A stretch of DNA of 42,472 nucleotides from Planctomycetota bacterium (GCA_028823395.1 JAPKBO010000008.1:1-42472), one strand, 5' to 3'. Positions 33,963 through 42,472 are shown, counted from the first letter of the stretch. Translations and numbers: made by a program. Notes: generated by a model from the sequence alone, not told the origin.

Positions 33963-33999
33963 TCGTAAGAAACCGAAACAGGGGTAAACGCAAACGGCG

Positions 34000-35274
34000 C
34001 TACAGGTCAGGAAAGGTGTACAGGTAGGCCGAACCCGAGTCGGCACCCGCATCATCGTCTCGCCACGACCCGGTTACCAATAGCTTTCCTTTGAGAGCGA
34101 GGTGAAACCCGAAAGCATCCTGGGGTGCACCATCGGAGGGCACCACCTTGCGGAACTTGGACCACTTATTGTTGCGGTAGCGGTAGATGTACACCGCTCC
34201 CGGGCCCAAAGCCTCCGTCAGCTTCACCGAGGCGCCCACAGCTAGGTTGTCGCCGTCGAGGGCTATAGAGAACCCGAAGTGGTCGTAAGCAGCGCCATCC
34301 CGCGGCACGATCTTGTGCTCGTGGCCCCAACTGGCCCCGTCATGACGCCAGACATATGCGGCTCCCGATTGTGTGCCCTTAGGGCTATCTCCGAACGCCC
34401 CGGCCACGACGGTGCGGCCGTCCAGATACACCGACCAGCCCAGAAAGCTGTTGGTGCCGGCATCGGAGGCCACGAGCTTTCGCTCCTGGACCCAGCTGGC
34501 TCCGTTGTAGCGAAACAGGTACACCGCACCTGCATTCGAGGCTCCATCATCGTCCTTCCAGGTGCCCACGGCGATAACGTTTCCACTCACGCTGACGTGC
34601 CGCCCGAAGCCGTCATTGGCATCCCTGTCGGAGGCTTTGAGCTTCTGCTCTTGTACCCACTGCAGTCCATTAAAGCGGTAGACGTAGGCTGCTCCGGAAC
34701 CCTTGCCGCCCCCGTTCTTCTTCCAGGCGCCAGCGACAATCACGTTGCCGTCGATGGAAACCGTATTGCCCAAGCGGTCATCTTTTGATCCATCACTGGC
34801 CAGGAGCTTCTGCTCCTGAACCCAGCTGGTTCCGTTGTAGCGGAAAGCATAGACCGAGCCGCTTTTCTCGCCGTTGTCGTCGTCCCAATGGGTTCCGACG
34901 ACAGCCAGGTCGCCATCTAATTCTAGTGAGCGCCCAAAGTTGTCACCCGCTTGGCCGTCGTCGGGCAGGAGCTTTTGCTCTTCTACCCACTGACGGCCGT
35001 TGCATCGATAAACGAATACTGCGCCAGAGTCCTTGCCCTGGTCGTCATCCCACTCGGAGGCCACTAGGGCGACATTGCCATCCACGGCCATGGCCGCCGC
35101 GAAGATATCTTCCTGAGCCAAGTCGTTCGGCTTGATCTTGCGTTCCCCGACGGCGACACAATTGGGGTCGAGCTTCGGGGGAATGGGGGAGCCCGGCGGA
35201 ACTTGCAGCGCGGTACACGGGGCGGCGAGCGTACAGGCGAGGACAGCCGCTGTGGAAATCTTGGTCAGCATCAT
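34000..35274 (-). CDS. Secreted seven-repeat FG-GAP (beta-propeller) protein
   Basis: This 424-residue exported protein has an N-terminal signal 'ISTAAVLACTLAAPCTAL'. The start is one of two adjacent ATGs (35274 chosen; 35271 equal), with a GTG at 35277. The mature part consists of seven repeats of about 55 residues, each of the form 'FGRSLELDGDLAVVG...WDDD...SGAVYxFRYNGxxWVxExKL', so it should fold as a seven-bladed propeller. The blades have acidic 'DDDxG' loops like FG-GAP calcium sites. No enzymatic domain is present, and it may bind ligand or surface partners. It is transcribed toward the condensation gene (37 bp away), but function need not be related. Confidence 0.88.
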   Translation of the reverse strand: MMLTKISTAAVLACTLAAPCTALQVPPGSPIPPKLDPNCVAVGERKIKPNDLAQEDIFAAAMAVDGNVALVASEWDDDQGKDSGAVFVYRCNGRQWVEEQKLLPDDGQAGDNFGRSLELDGDLAVVGTHWDDDNGEKSGSVYAFRYNGTSWVQEQKLLASDGSKDDRLGNTVSIDGNVIVAGAWKKNGGGKGSGAAYVYRFNGLQWVQEQKLKASDRDANDGFGRHVSVSGNVIAVGTWKDDDGASNAGAVYLFRYNGASWVQERKLVASDAGTNSFLGWSVYLDGRTVVAGAFGDSPKGTQSGAAYVWRHDGASWGHEHKIVPRDGAAYDHFGFSIALDGDNLAVGASVKLTEALGPGAVYIYRYRNNKWSKFRKVVPSDGAPQDAFGFHLALKGKLLVTGSWRDDDAGADSGSAYLYTFPDL

Positions 35275-35363
35275 CACGTGGGCCCCCGGCGGGCTTTCAA
35301 GGCATCAGATTATCGTACCCCTAAGAGCCGCGAAGCTGTGTCCGCAACTTGCCCAAGGGATCT

Positions 35364-37196
35364 CTACAGGTAGCCCAGAGCCTTCAAGCGCTCCACCATG
35401 TCAGCGGGGATTTCAATATCGCCCGAGCCTACGTCCGGCAAGCGGATCACGTACACGCCGGGCGGGATGACGACTCCCTGCATGGAACTCCCAGGGTCGC
35501 GTTCGGCCTCCGTGAAGAGCGTCGAGATATCATCCATTCCAAGGTCCTCTTGAGTTCCTGAGAAATCTACGGGTACCGCGGTTTCCGTACGCTTGGGACC
35601 GAGGAAGACCGGCATTGCTCCAGCAATGCCACCGTACTCGTTTGATTCCACGTAAATCCTGGCGTTCGGCGGGTCCACTCGGATTTGAAAGGCGTCGTTG
35701 TCTTGGAGCAGTCCTTTCTTCACCACGTTGTCCAGCATCGGCATGAGAAGGCACTCAATTGTCAGGCGCGTTCCACCGGTTTCATAGTTGTAGGAATCCG
35801 TCGCCTCAAGGTTGAGGGGCGTCACATCCACGAACTTTCCATCCGTCCTCAAGGTCAAGTTCCATTGTGTGTTCTCGGTTGCTTTGCTGCTGATGGCTTG
35901 GAGGATCAGACCTGACCGCTCACGTGAGCGTTGCATGCGGAGCAACAAATCCAATTCGGACACTTTCAGAGGGAGTTCCGAGTAGAGATTGTTTGTCTCA
36001 CCGGGGTCCTCGCGAATGTTGAACAGGTACTTCCTAGGTTCGGGTGATAGTTCCTCGAAGTACTTGTAGTCACCAAGCACGATTCCTTTCGAGACGTGCA
36101 ATGTCCTGTTTGAACCTGCTACTAGGTTCAAATCCAAGAAAACAGGAACCGCCGGAATATCGGAACCCAGCAGGTCGAGGAGATCCCGCCCGGCGAGCGT
36201 CTCGGGAGCGTGATGCTCCAGCAGGTTTAGTTGCGTGACCATCACGTCCACCAGGGAAACAGGTGTATCCACCTCGTGGCCACCGTGATCCTGTCCGGGA
36301 AGTTTGAGTATCAGTGGGACCTCGACAACCTCGTTGAATATCTGAGTCCCGTGACCGCCTCGCCCGTGATCCAAGAACTCCTCCCCGTGGTCACTTACGA
36401 ACCAGATGACCGTGTCCTCATAAAGCCCTCGGCGCTTCAATTCCTGCACGAAATTTCCGAACTGATCATCTGAGTAGCGAATCTCACTGTCGTAGAGCGC
36501 AATCGTGTTCTTGACTCGGCGCACCTGGGGCCGCATGGCGAGCATACTTGCTATTCCAGGAGGCCGCGGGTTGTCTGTGAAGAGCGTGTCGTAGGGTTTG
36601 ATGGGGATGTTGGGCCCGTGGGGATCGATGCTATGCAGGTACAGGAAGAATGGCTGGTCTTCAGGACGTGCGTCGAGAACTTCGAATGCGCGTTGGTTGA
36701 CCTGTTCCGCTTGAATCTGCATCCAGCCCCCCGCTTGTGGGGCCTGTTCCCCGAGGTCTTCAAAGACCTCATACCCACGGTTGAAGCCCCAATGCTCCAC
36801 TACGAAAGGATTGGTGACGATGCCTGCGCAGAAGTAGCCGATGGGGCTGAGGTACTCGCTCAGTAGTTTGGCTTGGGGTGAGAGTGGGCTGCTGCGCGAG
36901 GTGGCCCCGTGCTGGCGAGGATGTAGGCCGGTCAACAGTGAACCGGTAGAAGCCTTGGTCCAAGCGCTGGTGGCGTAGGCCTGCTTGAACACGATCGAGT
37001 CTTCAGCAAGGGCATCTATACTGGGGCTCGTTTCGCGCTCGTATCCGTAAAGCCCCAGGTGGTCCTGCCTCAGGGTGTCCACCAGGTAGATAACGATGTT
37101 GGGGCGCGGTGGCGGGTCTTCTCCGCTGCAGCCAGCTAGAAGCGCAGCGGCGAGCAACAGGCTGCAAAGGGCGTAGTTCGTGGTTTTGCTGAGCAT
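35364..37196 (-). CDS. Sulfatase/alkaline-phosphatase-superfamily lipoprotein
   Basis: This 610-residue predicted lipoprotein (signal 'LCSLLLAAALLAGCSGED', lipobox LAGC) has a sulfatase domain. Metal sites are 'PNIVIYLVDTLRQDHLGLYG' (Asp pair), 'SDHGEEFLDHGRGGHG' and 'LDGDLK'-like residues that are only partly matched. The nucleophile region reads 'SAWTKASTGSLLTGLHP' rather than the CxPSR or SxPSR formylglycine consensus. A sugar- or phosphonate-ester hydrolase is therefore possible. A 200-residue C-terminal extension rich in beta strands follows 'LFNIREDPGETNNLYS', the usual end of the sulfatase core. It lies divergent from the NRPS module. Substrate unknown. Confidence 0.87.
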   Translation of the reverse strand: MLSKTTNYALCSLLLAAALLAGCSGEDPPPRPNIVIYLVDTLRQDHLGLYGYERETSPSIDALAEDSIVFKQAYATSAWTKASTGSLLTGLHPRQHGATSRSSPLSPQAKLLSEYLSPIGYFCAGIVTNPFVVEHWGFNRGYEVFEDLGEQAPQAGGWMQIQAEQVNQRAFEVLDARPEDQPFFLYLHSIDPHGPNIPIKPYDTLFTDNPRPPGIASMLAMRPQVRRVKNTIALYDSEIRYSDDQFGNFVQELKRRGLYEDTVIWFVSDHGEEFLDHGRGGHGTQIFNEVVEVPLILKLPGQDHGGHEVDTPVSLVDVMVTQLNLLEHHAPETLAGRDLLDLLGSDIPAVPVFLDLNLVAGSNRTLHVSKGIVLGDYKYFEELSPEPRKYLFNIREDPGETNNLYSELPLKVSELDLLLRMQRSRERSGLILQAISSKATENTQWNLTLRTDGKFVDVTPLNLEATDSYNYETGGTRLTIECLLMPMLDNVVKKGLLQDNDAFQIRVDPPNARIYVESNEYGGIAGAMPVFLGPKRTETAVPVDFSGTQEDLGMDDISTLFTEAERDPGSSMQGVVIPPGVYVIRLPDVGSGDIEIPADMVERLKALGYL

Positions 37197-37360
37197 TGGT
37201 GTGGCGAGGGACGGCTACGAAGCAAGAGTACCCCGCACGGGGAACAATCCTGAGGGATGATTTCGGCAGCTAGACCTTTTCTACGCTCTGGAAACTGAAT
37301 CTGTTGAGGTGCTTGTCGCCCTAGGCCGGGATATCGTCTAACAGTCACTTTGCTTTGGCC
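37197..37360. promoter_or_regulatory. Divergent spacer between sulfatase and NRPS genes, possible NRPS promoter
   Basis: This 164-bp spacer must hold promoters for both directions. A weak sigma70-like pair on the plus strand is TTGTCG (37313-37318) and TCTAAC (37337-37342), 18 bp apart and each matching four of six consensus bases. A short hairpin CCCC-GCAC-GGGG is at 37231-37242. Neither is decisive. Confidence 0.25.
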
Positions 37361-40300
37361 ATGATTCCCTCCGACCCTCATTCTCCAATCGTCTCGTTTT
37401 GGACACGGGCCCTGTCTGGTCACCCGCCCGCACTTGAGCTGCCCACAAGCACAGCGCGCTCCCCTGAGCGGTTGTTCTCTCCTACGCAGCTGGCTCTTGA
37501 GCTCGATGCTGAATTGGTTGCAGGCCTGCAGGGCTTGGCCGCGACCCAGAATTCGTCACTCCAGGAGACATTGCTGGCCGGGGTGTTTGCGCTCATGTAC
37601 CGGACCTGCGGTCAGGATGACATAGTTCTGGGGCTTGCCCGCTCGGGGGGCGTGGTGCCCTTGCGGCTAAGCCTCGCAGGGGAGTCCAGCTTGATTGCTT
37701 TGGTTGGACGAGTGCGAGCGGGGCTCGCAGATATCGATGGCGTCGAATCTCGCCCGTTGGACGAAATCCTCGCCAGCGTGGGCGTTGAGAGTACGGGGGA
37801 TCTCTTTCAGGTTCTGATACTTCTCGAGCCAGGAGCACCGGTTCCGGACTCCTGCGCCAATCTGGACCTTGTGTTCGATCTTGCGGCCGGGGCGGATCCG
37901 AGCCTGACGTATAACGCGGAACTCTTCAGCGAGCCGTCTATCAATCGCATGAAAGGCCATTTCGCGACTCTTCTCCGCAGCCTCTCATCGGACTCCGATC
38001 TGAGCCTCGATGCGGCACAGGTCTTGACGCGCGCCGAGCATGAGCGGGTAGTTGTGGAGTGGAATGACAAGGCCGTCGACTTTCCGCTTGAGGCAACTCT
38101 ACACGGGCTCTTCGAGGAACAGAGTCAGTCCAACCCCGATGCTATTGCGGCGACCTTCGGGGATCAGGAGCTTACCTACCGGGAGCTGGACGCTCGCTCA
38201 AATCAGGTGGCCCGATACTTGGCCGGACTGGGCGTGGGCCCCGAGGTGATGGTGGGCATCAGTGTGGAGCGCAGTCTCGACCTAGTGGTTGGGCTCGTGG
38301 GTCTGGCTAAGGCGGGTGGTGCTTACGTCCCTATGGATCCCGCGTATCCCATCGAACGGCTGGAGTACATGATCCGTGACTGTCGTGTCGGTGTCATCCT
38401 GACTCAGTCACATCTGGCCAGCGGATTGCCAGCGAGTGATGCACGCCTCGTGCTCCTTGACGAATGCGCGACCTTTGATGGGTTGGATACCTCACGCGTG
38501 GAGAGCGGCGCCGACAGTCAGAGCTTGGCGTACGTGATCTACACCTCCGGATCGACAGGAGCGCCGAAGGGTGTGATGCTCAATCATCAGGGGCGTGTGA
38601 ACAACTTCCTCGACTTCAATCGACGCTTTTCCGTGGGGCAGGATGACGGGTTGATCGCACTCGCCTCGCTCTCGTTCGATATGTGTGCCTACGATGTATT
38701 CGGCACCCTGGCCGCTGGAGCGACGATTGTCCTTCCCCAACCCGATCGCTTGCAGGATCCGGCTCATTGGGCAGAGCTGATGAGTCAGAGGCAGGTCAGC
38801 ATTTGGCACACCGCGCCCGCGATGCTGAAGATGCTCGTGGACTATCTGGAGGTTCACCCCGATCGCACACCCCAGAGCCTGCGCCTGGTTCTGCTTGGGG
38901 GAGATTGGATCCCTGTCAGTCTGCCCGACAGGCTGCGCGCCCTCGCTGGCGACGTGCAGGTGATCAGCATGGGGGGCGCCACCGAGTGTTCCATGGACAG
39001 CACTATCTTCGAGGTGCTGGAGGTGGATCCCGCCTGGACGAGCATCCCCTACGGGGAGCCCATGGCAAACCAATTGGCCTATGTGCTGGGCGTGAACCTG
39101 AACCCAATGCCCGTGGGAGTTCCTGGGGAGTTGTACTTGGGTGGAATCGGTGTGGGGCGAGGATACTTCGAGAGGCCTGAATTGACGGCCGAGCGGTTCC
39201 TCGACAATCCCTTCATCGAGGGTGCGGAGCATCGCATGTATCGCACCGGGGATCTGGCCCGATGGATGGAGGATGGCAACTTGGAACTGATTGGCCGCGT
39301 GGACAATCAGGTTAAGATCCGTGGTTACCGCATCGAGTTAGGTGAGATCGAGGCGCGTCTGAATGCTCATCCGGCGGTTCGCGAAGGGGTGGTCGTGACG
39401 CGCGAGGACAGCACGGGAGAGAAGGTGCTTGTGGCCTACGTGGTTCAGGAGTCGGACTGGCAAGGGCCTGAAGAGGACTCCAAGGACTTGGGATCCGAGC
39501 AGGTCGAACAGTGGGAGGCCGTCTACGATCACGCCTACACGGCTCAAGCAAACGTCGAGCTCGAAGATCCGACCTTCAACATCGTCAGTTGGGACTCTTC
39601 CTATACCAACTCGGCCTTGCCTCCCGAGCAGATGCGTAACTGGGTGGACCAGACTGTCGCGCGTATTCAGCGCGGCAATCCACAGCGCGTCCTCGAGATC
39701 GGTTGCGGCATGGGTCTACTGCTGTTCCGCGTCGCTCCTTCCTGCGAACGCTACATTGGTACGGACTTCTCCAAGGTGGCTCTCGACTACGTGGCCCGTC
39801 ACCGCGAACCCCTGGGCCTGCCTCAGGTTGAGCTCGCTCGACGGTGGGCAGACGACTTTGAGGGCGTGGAGCCGGACAGCCTGGACTGCGTCGTGCTGAA
39901 CTCGATCATCTTGGATTTTCCGAGCATGGACTACCTGATGGAGGTCATTAGGGGGTCGTTGGAAGCCGTTGCGCCCGGCGGAACCATCTTCCTAGGAGAT
40001 GTTCGTGGGTTACCTATGTTGGGTGCTTATCAGAGTTCGGTCCAGCTCTTCCAGGCTTCGGATGAGTTGCCCATTGAAGCGCTTGCCGCACGGGTCCGGC
40101 GCCTCCTGCGTCACGAAGAGGAGCTGGTCATTGATCCGCACTTCTTCGCTTGGCTGAAGACGCGGCTGCCGAAGATCGGGCGTGTGCAGATCCAACTCAA
40201 GAGAGGGGCCTTCGCCAACGAACTGAACGCTTTCCGCTACGACGTGACCCTGCACGTTGGAGAGGCCTCTGCCATGGCTGAGGAAGAGACCACCTGGCTC

Positions 40301-41236
40301 GACTGGCGCCAAGAGGGCCTCACCCTCGACTCCCTGCGCGAGCGCCTGGAAGCCGACAGCGAGCAGGGGCTCCTCTGCCTGCGCGCCGTTCCCAATGCGC
40401 GGGTGCTGGATGCGATTCGCTGTGTGGAACGGATTGCCGACCCCGGGGATCTTGAGAATGCCGCCGCCTTGCGCTCGGCGTTGGACCTCGCGCGGAAACA
40501 AGAGCCCGGCTGTAACCCCGAAGATTTCTGGGCACTGGGCGAGAGCCTTGGATTGGAAGTGGACGTCCGCTTCTCAGCCGATTTGGATTCGGGGGATTTT
40601 GATGTGGCGATCGCACGCCCCGGTCACGGCAAAGCCCTGCTCTTCCCCGATGAAACGGGCCTGGGCGCCGAGGCGGATTCTGAGGCGCGGGACTTCGCGA
40701 ACAACCCCATGCTGGGCAAGCTCTCGCGCAAGTTGGGCCCTGCCCTGCGCGACACTCTTAGCGGGCAACTCCCCGAGTACATGGTGCCGCCGCTTTACGT
40801 GCCCTTGGATGAGATGCCTCTTTCGCCCAACGGCAAGGTCGACCGTAAGCGGCTACCTGCCCCCGATACCTCGCGGCCCGAGGTCGAGGCGGACTTTGCC
40901 GCTCCGCAGAGTGCACTGCAAAGGGTGGTGACAGGCGTTTGGCTTGAGGTCCTTGCCTTTGACAGGGTTGGCATCCGGGACAGCTTCTTCGAATTGGGCG
41001 GGCACTCGCTCTTGGCCGTCCTGATACAGACCCGGCTCAATCAAATTTTGCCCTTCCAGCTCGCTCTGGCGGACATCTTCCAGTTTTCAAGCGTGGAGCA
41101 GCTTTCCGAACGCATCACAGCCCTTGGTACAGAGAATGGGGTTGATGCAGAAGAAGTCTGTTCGATTCTGGAGTCGATCGACGAGTTATCTGACGAAGAA
41201 GTAGCTGCCCTAATGGAAGAGGATGCAGCCCCTTAG
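37361..41236 (+). CDS. NRPS module: truncated C - A - N-methyltransferase - PCP
   Basis: This 1291-residue synthetase module starts at ATG 37361; the ORF-track start at 37355 is a TTG two codons earlier. Residues 1-230 are the C-terminal half of a condensation domain ('FWTRALSGHPPALELPTS') with no HHxxxDG half. The adenylation domain (about 240-700) has 'YVIYTSGSTGAPKG' (A3), 'LSFDMCAYDVF' (A4), 'GGATECSMD' (A5) and 'VKIRGYRIELGEIE' (A8). The 10-residue code read by eye is DMYHLGMMDK. A methyltransferase is inserted after A8 ('VLEIGCGMGLLLF', SAM site near 777) of the amino-acid N-methylating type. A10 lysine is in 'NGKVDRKRLP', and the PCP serine is in 'FELGGHSLLA' (near 1214). No thioesterase is attached. 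The acidic tail 'LSDEEVAALMEED' may dock. Confidence 0.93.
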   Translation: MIPSDPHSPIVSFWTRALSGHPPALELPTSTARSPERLFSPTQLALELDAELVAGLQGLAATQNSSLQETLLAGVFALMYRTCGQDDIVLGLARSGGVVPLRLSLAGESSLIALVGRVRAGLADIDGVESRPLDEILASVGVESTGDLFQVLILLEPGAPVPDSCANLDLVFDLAAGADPSLTYNAELFSEPSINRMKGHFATLLRSLSSDSDLSLDAAQVLTRAEHERVVVEWNDKAVDFPLEATLHGLFEEQSQSNPDAIAATFGDQELTYRELDARSNQVARYLAGLGVGPEVMVGISVERSLDLVVGLVGLAKAGGAYVPMDPAYPIERLEYMIRDCRVGVILTQSHLASGLPASDARLVLLDECATFDGLDTSRVESGADSQSLAYVIYTSGSTGAPKGVMLNHQGRVNNFLDFNRRFSVGQDDGLIALASLSFDMCAYDVFGTLAAGATIVLPQPDRLQDPAHWAELMSQRQVSIWHTAPAMLKMLVDYLEVHPDRTPQSLRLVLLGGDWIPVSLPDRLRALAGDVQVISMGGATECSMDSTIFEVLEVDPAWTSIPYGEPMANQLAYVLGVNLNPMPVGVPGELYLGGIGVGRGYFERPELTAERFLDNPFIEGAEHRMYRTGDLARWMEDGNLELIGRVDNQVKIRGYRIELGEIEARLNAHPAVREGVVVTREDSTGEKVLVAYVVQESDWQGPEEDSKDLGSEQVEQWEAVYDHAYTAQANVELEDPTFNIVSWDSSYTNSALPPEQMRNWVDQTVARIQRGNPQRVLEIGCGMGLLLFRVAPSCERYIGTDFSKVALDYVARHREPLGLPQVELARRWADDFEGVEPDSLDCVVLNSIILDFPSMDYLMEVIRGSLEAVAPGGTIFLGDVRGLPMLGAYQSSVQLFQASDELPIEALAARVRRLLRHEEELVIDPHFFAWLKTRLPKIGRVQIQLKRGAFANELNAFRYDVTLHVGEASAMAEEETTWLDWRQEGLTLDSLRERLEADSEQGLLCLRAVPNARVLDAIRCVERIADPGDLENAAALRSALDLARKQEPGCNPEDFWALGESLGLEVDVRFSADLDSGDFDVAIARPGHGKALLFPDETGLGAEADSEARDFANNPMLGKLSRKLGPALRDTLSGQLPEYMVPPLYVPLDEMPLSPNGKVDRKRLPAPDTSRPEVEADFAAPQSALQRVVTGVWLEVLAFDRVGIRDSFFELGGHSLLAVLIQTRLNQILPFQLALADIFQFSSVEQLSERITALGTENGVDAEEVCSILESIDELSDEEVAALMEEDAAP

Positions 41237-41246
41237 GTGCTCAACT

Positions 41247-42472
41247 ATGACTGAACCCTCACCCAAGTCCAACCTGGCCCGCTTCGCAGAGGCCGCTGTT
41301 CGCCGTCTGGAGGAGGTCGATCCTGAGCTGTCGACGATTCTTGACAACGAGTATCGTCGCCAATCAAGCGTGCTCACCATGGTGGCCTCGTCGAGTATCG
41401 CCGACCCGTCGGCTTTGATTTGCGAGGCCATGACGTCCATGAACGTGACAGCCGAAGGCTACCCGGGCCGTCGATTCCACGCTGGTTGCCGTCACATCGA
41501 CGAGATCGAGCAGTTGGCCATCGACCGGGTCAAGGCGGTGTTCGGAGCTCAATTCGCGAACGTTCAGCCCATGACGGCGAGCTCGGCCAATGAGATTGTG
41601 ATGTTCAGCACACTCAAGGCCGGAGATACGCTGCTGGGAATGGACCTGGATTCCGGTGGACACCTAACCCACGGCAGCAAAGCCTCCATCTCAGGACAGG
41701 TATTCAACGCCGTGGGCTATGGGCTCGATTCCAACGAACGGCTCGACTACGACCAGGCCCATGCCCTGGCCGTCGAGCACAAGCCTAAGCTGATCATCTG
41801 TGGCACCACTGCCTATGCGCGAGAGATCGACTGGGCACGATTCCGTGCGATAGCAGATGAGGTGGGCGCCTACGTTCTGGCGGACATCACGCACATTGCG
41901 GGCCTCGTGGCCGCTGGTATTCACTCCAGCCCGATCGACCACGCGCACTTCACTACGACCTGTACCCACAAGCAGCTTTTTGGTGGGCGTGGGGGGTTGA
42001 TCATGATCGGCAAGGATCACGACCAGCCTGCACATGATGAGCCGGATAAGACTCTGGCGCAGGTGATTCAGAATCGCGTCTTCCCCTACTTCCAAGGTGC
42101 ACCCAACCAAAGTTCCATCGCGGCCAAGGCCCGGGGCATGGGTTTTGTGGGAAGTGATGGTTTCAAGGCCGTGGCGCGCCGCATTGTGGATCTCTCCCAG
42201 GCACTTGCAGCAGCTTTCGTGGACAAGGGCTACCGGGTGATCACCGGCGGAACGGACAACCACATCGTTGTTGTGGATGTGATGCAAAAAGGCATCACGG
42301 GGGTCAACGCTGAGAAGGCCCTTGAGGACTGCGGGATCGTGGTGAATAAGAACCGAATCCCCTTCGATCAGAAGTCGCCTTTTGTGACCAGCGGGATCCG
42401 CCTGGGCACCAACGGCTTGGCGATCCGGGAGATGGAACCTGAGGACATGGTCGACTGCGTAGAGGTCATCCA
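41247..42472 (+). CDS. Serine hydroxymethyltransferase-like PLP enzyme, 3' end beyond window
   Basis: The frame is open from ATG 41247 to the window end (408 codons and two bases), so it is missing from the ORF track. SHMT-family motifs are 'AEGYPGRRFHAGCRHIDEIE', 'HLTHGSKASISGQ' (PLP-stacking His), 'ADITHIAGLVAAG' (Asp and His), the PLP lysine in 'TCTHKQLFGGRGG' and 'SPFVTSGIRLGTNG' (carboxylate Arg). Several usual SHMT residues are changed: the 'ASEN' motif reads 'ASSS', the Tyr before 'AEGYP' is Thr, the double Tyr of 'KRYYGG' is Phe-His, and 'HSGSQAN' reads 'MTASSAN'. It begins 10 bp after the NRPS stop, suggesting one operon. It may be a threonine transaldolase or alpha-methylserine-type relative rather than housekeeping GlyA. 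Confidence 0.82.
   Translation, partial: MTEPSPKSNLARFAEAAVRRLEEVDPELSTILDNEYRRQSSVLTMVASSSIADPSALICEAMTSMNVTAEGYPGRRFHAGCRHIDEIEQLAIDRVKAVFGAQFANVQPMTASSANEIVMFSTLKAGDTLLGMDLDSGGHLTHGSKASISGQVFNAVGYGLDSNERLDYDQAHALAVEHKPKLIICGTTAYAREIDWARFRAIADEVGAYVLADITHIAGLVAAGIHSSPIDHAHFTTTCTHKQLFGGRGGLIMIGKDHDQPAHDEPDKTLAQVIQNRVFPYFQGAPNQSSIAAKARGMGFVGSDGFKAVARRIVDLSQALAAAFVDKGYRVITGGTDNHIVVVDVMQKGITGVNAEKALEDCGIVVNKNRIPFDQKSPFVTSGIRLGTNGLAIREMEPEDMVDCVEVI

Noticed and set aside
37231-37242. Hairpin as a rho-independent terminator
   Set aside because: Stem is four base pairs and no T tract follows.
1-42472. CRISPR array, insertion sequence, prophage or riboswitch
   Set aside because: No regular short repeats with spacers, transposase motifs, phage genes or recognisable aptamer near metF or the SHMT-like gene.

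Overview
The window (about 60% GC by eye) is a chromosomal segment of a Gram-negative-type bacterium. Several products carry lipobox or Sec signals, and there is a coiled-coil protein with one membrane anchor, a DUF3604 lipoprotein, a sulfatase lipoprotein and an FG-GAP propeller protein. Short overlaps and frequent strand switches are common. This mix would fit a Planctomycetota- or Myxococcota-like lineage, but nothing here fixes the taxon. No insertion sequence, phage gene, integrase or CRISPR array was found.

Layout: (a) 1-3979, a branched-chain-type 2-oxoacid dehydrogenase operon: E2 (5' truncated), E1-alpha, E3 and lipB. (b) 4115-6535, an orphan signalling pair: an Hpt protein and an HDOD-REC-GGDEF protein. 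(c) 6554-17244, housekeeping and accessory genes: DUF3604/PHP lipoprotein, M20 peptidase, DinB-like protein, a tRNA with anticodon CAU, an unknown secreted protein, a coiled-coil protein built on exact 42-residue repeats with a helix-hairpin-helix tail, a DUF1499 protein, a secreted amidohydrolase and an SGNH-like protein. (d) 17278-30449, an apparent aerobic aryl-CoA catabolic region: OYE-family reductase, SDR, RidA, enoyl-CoA hydratase-like, acyl-CoA dehydrogenase, thioredoxin-like 2Fe-2S ferredoxin, PaaA-like ferritin-fold protein, kynureninase-like enzyme and a dienelactone-hydrolase-like protein. A pseudokinase and a Calx-beta lipoprotein interrupt it; a benzoate/2-aminobenzoate-CoA ligase family enzyme, a creatininase-family protein and a 4HBT thioesterase follow, with metF overlapping the end. 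(e) 31312-42472, a split NRPS locus: HisC-like aminotransferase translationally coupled to a free-standing condensation protein; FG-GAP and sulfatase genes; then a truncated-C/A/methyltransferase/PCP module followed by a divergent SHMT-like PLP enzyme that runs off the window.

How they may work together: in (d) a kynureninase would yield anthranilate, the ligase would make 2-aminobenzoyl-CoA, and the SDR/RidA/hydratase/dehydrogenase set resembles the gene content of the aerobic 2-aminobenzoyl-CoA pathway. The flavin monooxygenase that normally starts ring attack is absent from the window, while a PaaA-like protein and a ferredoxin are present. In (e) the condensation protein, one N-methylating module, an aminotransferase and an SHMT-like enzyme could make a small N-methylated amino-acid product. 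Both readings are inference from family membership and gene order.
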